A DNA stretch of 64,000 nucleotides. Origin: Cellulomonas taurus (GTDB taxonomy: Bacteria; Actinomycetota; Actinomycetes; Actinomycetales; Cellulomonadaceae). Under the pieces are notes generated by a model. That model was not told the origin of the DNA and made no database searches. It saw only the letters and a program-made list of their open reading frames with translations. The number at the start of each line of letters is the position of its first letter. Positions within the stretch are counted from its first letter, which is position 1. Shown piece by piece: positions 62,961-64,000 of the stretch. Where the stretch lies: the NCBI RefSeq assembly GCF_012931845.1, contig NZ_CP051884.1:1178001-1242000 (forward strand), given 5' to 3'. The position numbers were made by a program, and so were the translations under genes.

Positions 62961-63994
62961 CGGGACTCCAAGGGCCGGGCGGGTGGCATCGTGGATCGGG
63001 TCAGGGTGCGCCGGGGGAGCAGGCCGTCGTCGGCGAACACGAGTCGGGCGAACCGGTGGCCGATCTCACGGTAGAGCGGTCCGTCCGGGTGCAGCCCGTC
63101 GGGCAACGGGTGGACGTCGACGTCCTCGGCGCCGTAGAGCAGGCGGCCGTCCAGGTAGTGGGTCGGCTCGCCGCGGGTGGCCCGCACCCGGGCCACGTGC
63201 GCCAGGTGCTCGCGGGAGGTCGCCAGGGTGAGCGCGCCGGTGGCCAGATCGGCCGGGTCGCCACAGGTGCGCACCCGGACCGACCCGTCGGCGCCGATGT
63301 CGGCCCGCGAGGGGCCGGGGACGTCCTCGCTGCCGCGCCACAGGATCGAGCTGATCAGCAGCACCGGGGTGTGCGGGTGGCGTTCCCGGACGGTGTCCAG
63401 GAAGGCGTGCACCGCCGGGACGAAGGTGCGGCGGTCCAGTGATCGCGCACCGACCGGGTTGACCCCGAAGCTCAGCGAGATCAGGTCGGCCGGGGTGTCC
63501 CGGATCGCCTGGGCCACGAAGCCGTCGACCATCGCGTGCCCGGAGAACCCGAGGTTGATCGGGTCGAGTCCGGCGTCCAGGGCGGCGGTGACCGGCCAGG
63601 ACCAGGTCGGGTCGTGGGCGTCCGCACAGTGGCTGATCGAACTGCCGTGGTGCACCCACACGGGGGAGTCGGTGAGCTCCGCGGGCAGCACCGGCGCGTC
63701 ACCGGAGAGGCCCAGCAGGTCGACCGCCATCGCCGTCGGCAGCCAGATGGTCACGGTGACGGTGCGTCCGGGCAGACCCGACAGCAGCACCCGGCTGCTG
63801 TCCCGGGCGCGGGTGGGCAGGGCGGTCGACCCGTCCGGGGCGATGCGTTCGATCTGGTCCACCCCGGCCTGGGCGGTGGCGACCAGCTGTCCGTCCACGG
63901 TGGCGACCACCTCGCCGACGGGGCCGGTCCGGTCGCCGTAGTCGAAGCGGGTGAACCGGGCGTGCAGGGTGAGGGTGCTGGCGGCGGTGGTCAC
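62957..63994 (-). CDS. SGNH/GDSL-family hydrolase (start may lie beyond the window)
   Basis: At least 345 aa. The first ~105 residues are a beta-sandwich-like domain. The hydrolase domain then shows the nucleophile block VWVHHGSSISHC (Ser118/119), the oxyanion block ISLSFGVNPVGARS in which the usual Asn is kept, and the catalytic Asp-His block LPDGLHPDG (~307-315). No signal peptide is visible. Such CE2/CE3-like enzymes often deacetylate sugars, which fits the neighbour that phosphorolyses glucosides. A GTG at 63994 is the first start in the window, 6 bp from its edge, so the true start may be outside. It overlaps the phosphorylase gene (ATGA). Confidence 0.82.
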   Translation of the reverse strand: MTTAASTLTLHARFTRFDYGDRTGPVGEVVATVDGQLVATAQAGVDQIERIAPDGSTALPTRARDSSRVLLSGLPGRTVTVTIWLPTAMAVDLLGLSGDAPVLPAELTDSPVWVHHGSSISHCADAHDPTWSWPVTAALDAGLDPINLGFSGHAMVDGFVAQAIRDTPADLISLSFGVNPVGARSLDRRTFVPAVHAFLDTVRERHPHTPVLLISSILWRGSEDVPGPSRADIGADGSVRVRTCGDPADLATGALTLATSREHLAHVARVRATRGEPTHYLDGRLLYGAEDVDVHPLPDGLHPDGPLYREIGHRFARLVFADDGLLPRRTLTRSTMPPARPLESR

Positions 63995-64000
63995 CGCGAG

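Overview
The window is very GC-rich, uses GTG and ATG starts, and has many -10-like hexamers lying 6-8 nt before a start codon (leaderless transcripts). Its markers point to a high-GC Gram-positive actinobacterium: BldC, DUF3145, DUF3052, a homodimeric AceE, a fabD-fabH-acpP-fabF cluster with a PucR-type regulator, a sortase substrate ending in LALTG, and a large carbohydrate repertoire. The best guess is Micrococcales, close to Cellulomonadaceae or Promicromonosporaceae. This placement is inferred from gene content, not from a phylogeny.

Layout. 1-3072: end of a maltose/maltodextrin-type ABC importer (MalF end, MalG) and a GH13 amylase-type enzyme. 3098-7799: dgt, a zinc alcohol dehydrogenase and dnaG, with a 23-bp tandem repeat before dnaG. 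8007-12274 (minus): an 891-aa wall-anchored protein with a possible thioester domain, tRNA-Asn, a hypothetical gene, a CAU-anticodon tRNA and a secreted CAP protein. 12381-24840: a mannan/galactomannan-type locus. A seven-gene minus-strand operon (peptide-type ABC importer, GH2 beta-mannosidase, CE7 esterase) faces a ROK regulator and a GH36 alpha-galactosidase, with a perfect palindrome in the shared promoter. 24837-27791: two unrecognised small genes, then a LacI-type sensor with no HTH, divergent from a ROK protein whose sugar pocket looks degenerate. 27961-35471: kdp potassium operon (upstream micro-ORF, kdpFABC, kdpDE). 35554-35907: a c-di-GMP-I (GEMM) riboswitch directly before bldC. 35920-36390: terminator and two intergenic repeat arrays.

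36394-40431 (minus): TetR, YhgE/Pip membrane protein and ABC ATPase, with a perfect palindrome upstream. 40557-41681: peptide deformylase and DUF3145. 41903-44749: a flavin electron-transfer module (FMN-binding lipoprotein, ApbE, NQR2-like membrane domain fused to a ferredoxin reductase). 44823-49778 (minus): the fatty-acid synthase II cluster and its PucR-family regulator; near-identical 17-bp inverted repeats sit before fabD and before the regulator. 49891-54697: hypothetical, aceE, DUF3052 and an AhpE-type peroxiredoxin.

54708-61332: a tRNA-Val gene followed by a likely genomic island. It holds a transposase relic, a KAP-type P-loop NTPase of 1190 aa, a frameshifted membrane protein and a DUF2971 protein, and looks less GC-rich than its surroundings. 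Carbohydrate genes then resume (sucrose phosphorylase, SGNH hydrolase) to the window edge. The best candidates for new biology are the riboswitch-bldC link, the split LacI/ROK regulator pair, the KAP/DUF2971 island and the dispersed intergenic repeat family.
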